Positions 6,471 to 9,777 of a stretch of 9,777 nt of DNA are shown in pieces. Source of the stretch: an uncultured Planctomycetaceae bacterium (GTDB taxonomy: Bacteria; Planctomycetota; Planctomycetia; Planctomycetales; Planctomycetaceae); the NCBI GenBank assembly GCA_937975745.1, contig CALJUK010000404.1, positions 1 to 9,777 on the forward strand, in the 5' to 3' direction. A program made the position numbers and the translations under genes. The notes under the pieces were generated by a model that was not told the origin of the DNA, ran no database searches, and saw nothing but the letters and a program-made list of their open reading frames with translations. Positions within the stretch are counted from its first letter, which is position 1, and each line of letters starts with the position of its first letter.

Positions 6471-9400
6471 ATGTCCACCACAGTGGCCGTCAACTCGAGA
6501 ATCGGCAATCGGCCGACCTACCGCCCTCGGCGGTTGCAGTTGACGGCTGCGACGATGGTCGGCCTGCTGCTGTTGTCGGGCCTGTATTCGCTGGGGATGC
6601 AGCAGGTCATCGTCCTCTCCGAGGCGGTGCCCCGTCCGAAGCTGGCCGCTTTAGTGAGCAACACGAACCAGGCTCCCAATTCGCGTCTCGCTCGGCAGTA
6701 TCTGGCCCAGGCTCCGTGGGCCGCAGATGCCAAGTACCAGTTCAGCACAGCCGATGCGGTGATTTACACCCAGGAGTGGACCGCGCTGGATGACAATTCG
6801 GCGATCCGCTTTCGCCCCTTCGCTGTCATCTGGAAACAGCCGCCGGACAGTTCGGGCGATCGTCCCCGGCCGGTGACGATCGTCAGTGACTCGGCCATTC
6901 TGCAATTTTCGGGGCAGTTCGAAGTTTCGGGATCGGATCCGGGCCACGTGGTCGGTGGCGCTCTTGAAGGTAATGTCACGATCGACGGCGCTGATGGTCT
7001 GCACGTCGTCGGCCGCAACTTCATCTACAACGAAGAAGCTCTCCGTGCCTGGAGCGACCATCCGTTGGAGTTTGCCTACCAGTCACATACTGGTTCGGCT
7101 CACGGTGTGCAGGTGGAACTGGTGGCGAACACCGACGAATCGGACCAGCAAGTGACGGGGCTGAAGAGCCTGCGGTTACGTCGCGACGTCCGTATGAAGC
7201 TGCAATTGCAGAACGATCCGGCGGAAGCCCCCGTCCCAGTCATGATTCAAAGCCAAGGCCGCTTCGAGTGGTCGTTCGATACTCTGCTGGCTACGTTCGA
7301 AGATCAGGTTCAGTTGATTCGGCCGTCGGGGAACAATCTCTTCGACTCGTTGACGTGTGACCTGCTGACCTTGCTGTTTGAGACGGATCCCGAGAAGACA
7401 ACGGCCACGCACGAACCAACTTCCAAGGAACAGCCGGCCGCAGGGACTGCCAGCGGAACAGAGACACCCGCAGGAGACCCGGCCGTGGCAGCCAACGACG
7501 CGGATCGTGATGCGATGGATGACAGGGACGTCCAGCGAGAGATCTTCGGAAACGCCAACCGAAAATTGAGATTTCGCCGGTTGCGTGCCGAGGGCAAACG
7601 CGTCGTCCTGAATTCTCAGGAGAACCAATTGACCGGTCACATGACCGAGCTGATCTATGATGGACAGACCGAGATCATCGCGTTGCTCGACGGTCAGACC
7701 GTCCGGCTGAACCAGGGGGGCAGCGAACTGCTGTGTCCGGAAATTACACTCAAACAGCAGGACGGGCGACTGCATTCCGCCTGGTGTCGAGGTGCCGGAA
7801 AGCTCAACTACCGCGACCCGAAATCCGGAGACGTGATCCTGGCGGCGGAATGGTTGTGGCAACTTCGCAAGTATCCGGATGGCGATACCGGGCTGGACAT
7901 TCTCGAATTACAGGACCACGCGGTCGTCCAGCAACCGGCCGAAGGAATTGGACTCTCGGGCGATGTCATCCGCATCTGGGTCACTCGAGAGGCGCAGGAC
8001 TCGGCCGACGGTGAACCAAGGCTCTTGTCGGTGGGGACAGTCGCCGCATCGGCCCCGGAGGCGAACGAGGGCAATCACCCCCGTTCACGAGTGCAACCGC
8101 GGCGAATGCTGGCCACGGGGACGGTCGGTTTCGTCAGTCCCGATCTCTTGGGAGAAACACGCCGATTAGAAGTTGCCTTTGTCGAGCGACCGGCGAAGCG
8201 GCAGGACTCCCCGCGGTCGGCCGACAGTCGTGCCAAATCCAACACGAGAGATTCCTTCGGGAAGAATGGCTCCAAGAACGGTCCCATCCAACTGACAGCC
8301 GCCAGCATCCGGGCGGAGGTGACGGCCGGCGAGACTTCTGAGGACGTGGCGTTGTCCTCCGTCTGGACCGAAGGAGACGTTACAGTTACTCACCCGTCGG
8401 TCGGCGACGGGCCCAACCTCAGCCTGCGGTGTGATCGGTTGCAGATTGAATCGCCCCGACCGAACGGCGAGATCTTTCATGTCTATGGCGCTCCTGCACA
8501 CCTGCGGAGCGACGAAGTGCACATCGAGGGTAAAGCGATTCATCTCGATCGTGGCAGCAACCGGGCCTGGGTCGAAGGCAACGGTCTGATGCAACTTCCC
8601 GTCCGCCAGTCGCTGGAAGGACCCGAGTTGCCCGCCGACAAATTGGCCGACATCTGGTGGACCGAGGGAATGGAGTTTGACGGTCGAGCGGCCCGGTTTC
8701 TGACCGACGTTCGCCTGGAACTCGATACCAGCCGATTGCACTGTGAGCAGATGGACGTGCTGTTCGATCAGCCGATCTCATTTACCGAACAGAATTCGGA
8801 CGCCAATCGTCAGACGAAACCCGCGATCGAGACAGTCGTCTGCCACGGCGGTGTGACGTTCGAGAGTCAACTTGTGAAAGAGAGCCAGCTGGTCGAGGTG
8901 CGGCGGGCACGCTGCTGGGAGATGACACTGCATCAAAAAACCGGTGCATCACAGGCCAAGGGGCCGGGCGTCATTAACTTCTGGCGACGAGGCACTGGAC
9001 GCCGCGCGGGACTGGCCCCTGAGGCCCGTGCGCAATCAAATCAACCACTCGAAGCTGACGCGGCCGAATGGGAATATACACAGGTCGATTTCCAGCGGGA
9101 TGCCGTCGGCAACTTTCGCCAGCGAAATATGACATTCCACGACCGTGTGCAAATTGTCTACGGGCCCGTTGAGCGGGCAATGGAAGAAGTCGACCCCAAC
9201 CATCTCACCGAAGGCAGCGGTTGGATGCGGTGCGATACCCTAGAAGTATCGCAAGTCGATTCTGTCGAGAAGAACGGCAGTGGGAATCGTGCCAGTGAAA
9301 AGAATATTGGCAGTGAAAAGAACGGTAGCGAGACGTTCGCCAGCCAGGCGAAACAACCGCAAGGCAGCGTGCAATTGCTGGCCAGCGGAAATGCCGAGCT

Positions 9401-9620
9401 GGAAGGGAGCACATTCCACGCGCGGGCCGATCAGATCAGCTACGACGAAGCCAAGGGGCTGTACATGCTCCGGTCACTGGGAAAGCAGAAAGCGACCATC
9501 TGGCGGCAGTCGGCATTGGGTGCCGATTTCAGCCGTGCCGAGGCACAGCGGATGGAGTTTCTTCCCGCGCGGAACCAACTCAAACTCGATCGTGCAACCG
9601 GCGTACAGGGACTGCAATGA
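6471..9620 (+). CDS. Giant membrane-anchored LptC/LptA (OstA)-like protein
   Basis: The product has 1049 residues. ATG 6471 is chosen because it leaves a short basic N-terminus (RPRRLQL) before one hydrophobic helix (about 24-43, LTAATMVGLLLLSGLYSLGM), an inner-membrane anchor as in LptC; no good ribosome binding site is seen and the next Met is inside the helix. The rest should be periplasmic and is rich in short alternating strands. An LptC-like stretch spans about 135-215 (LEGNVTIDGADGLHVVG at 165-181, then NFIYNEEALRAWSDHPLEF). OstA/LptA-like stretches follow at about 365-445 (VVLNSQENQLTGHMTELIYD), about 640-715 (SLRCDRLQIESP, EVHIEGKAIHLDRGSNRAWVEG) and about 967-1049 (LLASGNAELEGSTFHARADQ). 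Polar linkers (about 304-366, 575-605, 930-960) separate them. LptC and LptA carry lipopolysaccharide from the inner membrane to the outer; E. coli versions are each under 200 residues, so this looks like several units in one chain. Family assignment rests on pattern, not a search. Confidence 0.7.
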   Translation: MSTTVAVNSRIGNRPTYRPRRLQLTAATMVGLLLLSGLYSLGMQQVIVLSEAVPRPKLAALVSNTNQAPNSRLARQYLAQAPWAADAKYQFSTADAVIYTQEWTALDDNSAIRFRPFAVIWKQPPDSSGDRPRPVTIVSDSAILQFSGQFEVSGSDPGHVVGGALEGNVTIDGADGLHVVGRNFIYNEEALRAWSDHPLEFAYQSHTGSAHGVQVELVANTDESDQQVTGLKSLRLRRDVRMKLQLQNDPAEAPVPVMIQSQGRFEWSFDTLLATFEDQVQLIRPSGNNLFDSLTCDLLTLLFETDPEKTTATHEPTSKEQPAAGTASGTETPAGDPAVAANDADRDAMDDRDVQREIFGNANRKLRFRRLRAEGKRVVLNSQENQLTGHMTELIYDGQTEIIALLDGQTVRLNQGGSELLCPEITLKQQDGRLHSAWCRGAGKLNYRDPKSGDVILAAEWLWQLRKYPDGDTGLDILELQDHAVVQQPAEGIGLSGDVIRIWVTREAQDSADGEPRLLSVGTVAASAPEANEGNHPRSRVQPRRMLATGTVGFVSPDLLGETRRLEVAFVERPAKRQDSPRSADSRAKSNTRDSFGKNGSKNGPIQLTAASIRAEVTAGETSEDVALSSVWTEGDVTVTHPSVGDGPNLSLRCDRLQIESPRPNGEIFHVYGAPAHLRSDEVHIEGKAIHLDRGSNRAWVEGNGLMQLPVRQSLEGPELPADKLADIWWTEGMEFDGRAARFLTDVRLELDTSRLHCEQMDVLFDQPISFTEQNSDANRQTKPAIETVVCHGGVTFESQLVKESQLVEVRRARCWEMTLHQKTGASQAKGPGVINFWRRGTGRRAGLAPEARAQSNQPLEADAAEWEYTQVDFQRDAVGNFRQRNMTFHDRVQIVYGPVERAMEEVDPNHLTEGSGWMRCDTLEVSQVDSVEKNGSGNRASEKNIGSEKNGSETFASQAKQPQGSVQLLASGNAELEGSTFHARADQISYDEAKGLYMLRSLGKQKATIWRQSALGADFSRAEAQRMEFLPARNQLKLDRATGVQGLQ
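9267..9332 (+). repeat. Degenerate SEKNGS repeat in a linker of the Lpt-like protein
   Basis: Within the gene at 6471-9620, residues 933-954 read EKNGSGNRA, SEKNIG, SEKNGSE. The 12-base unit CAGTGAAAAGAA occurs exactly at 9293-9304 and 9311-9322 (18-base period), with a diverged copy at the start. A related KNGSKNG stretch lies near 8263-8282. These are flexible, polar spacers rather than folded parts. Confidence 0.6.
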
Positions 9621-9777
9621 TGGCCCATCGGTGCGGGGATCAGCGTGCTCGAAGTTTGACCGGTCCCGAACTGGTCCAGATAATACCCCTAGAACCAGTT
9701 TCAAAACCGGTTGGTGGCGAGGCTTCGGCCAGCATTCACAGGACGAAGACGAAGCACACAGAGGTTTTGGAACCGCT
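9617..9777 (+). CDS. Start of a translationally coupled ORF, cut by the right edge
   Basis: An ATG at 9617 overlaps the TGA of the Lpt-like gene (ATGA), and a second ATG follows at once. The frame stays open to the window end (53 complete codons, beginning MMAHRCGDQRARSLTGPELV). The residues are polar and match no family I recognise; there is no signal peptide or membrane helix. After an LptC/LptA-type gene the usual neighbour is lptB, the cytoplasmic ATPase of LPS export, so this could be an N-terminal extension of it, or the true lptB start could lie at or beyond the edge. That identity is inferred from context only. Confidence 0.4.
   Translation, partial: MMAHRCGDQRARSLTGPELVQIIPLEPVSKPVGGEASASIHRTKTKHTEVLEP

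Noticed and set aside
7176..7862. 228-residue open frame on the minus strand inside the Lpt-like gene
   Set aside because: It is fully antisense to a long, well-patterned coding region, has no ribosome binding site or family-like motif, and long antisense frames are common in GC-rich genes.
9692..9714. Imperfect inverted repeat AACCAGTTT/AAACCGGTT near the right edge
   Set aside because: It has a mismatch in short arms and lies inside the open coupled frame; likely chance.

Overview
The window looks like a chromosomal segment from a planctomycete (Planctomycetota, Planctomycetia-like). Four things point there: GC-rich sequence; a DUF1559 prepilin-like gene with its FTLIELLVVIA N-terminus and C-terminal H-x9-DG type motif; next to it a small lipoprotein with a carboxypeptidase-regulatory-like fold, the usual partner of DUF1559 genes in that phylum; and very long genes with weak or absent Shine-Dalgarno sites. 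All supported genes are on the + strand.

Layout. (1) 1-2289 is the 3' part of a large cytoplasmic enzyme that most resembles PPi-type phosphoenolpyruvate carboxykinase; its start lies left of the window. (2) 2290-2618 is non-coding and holds an AT-rich promoter-like block. (3) 2619-3649 is a DUF1559 gene in which one missing base breaks the reading frame inside the N-terminal hydrophobic helix. It ends at a very strong, nearly perfectly palindromic terminator (3671-3702). (4) 3751-4197 is a lipoprotein and 4439-4813 a small two-helix membrane protein of unknown function. (5) 5101-6039 is an exported SurA/PrsA-like parvulin whose active site looks degenerate; its upstream region carries small inverted repeats. 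(6) 6040-6470 is non-coding and has a perfect TATAAT box. (7) 6471-9620 is a 1049-residue membrane-anchored protein built of LptC/LptA(OstA)-like segments. An ATGA overlap couples it to an ORF at 9617 that runs off the right edge, where LptB, the transport ATPase, would be a reasonable expectation.

Taken together, the right half (parvulin chaperone, then LptC/LptA-like bridge, then a coupled ORF) reads as an envelope-biogenesis region for outer-membrane and lipopolysaccharide traffic. The left half is central metabolism, followed by a surface-protein pair of the DUF1559 and lipoprotein type. I saw no RNA genes, insertion sequences, CRISPR arrays or phage genes. The most unusual items are the fused Lpt-like protein, the frameshifted DUF1559 gene and the parvulin lacking its usual catalytic residues.
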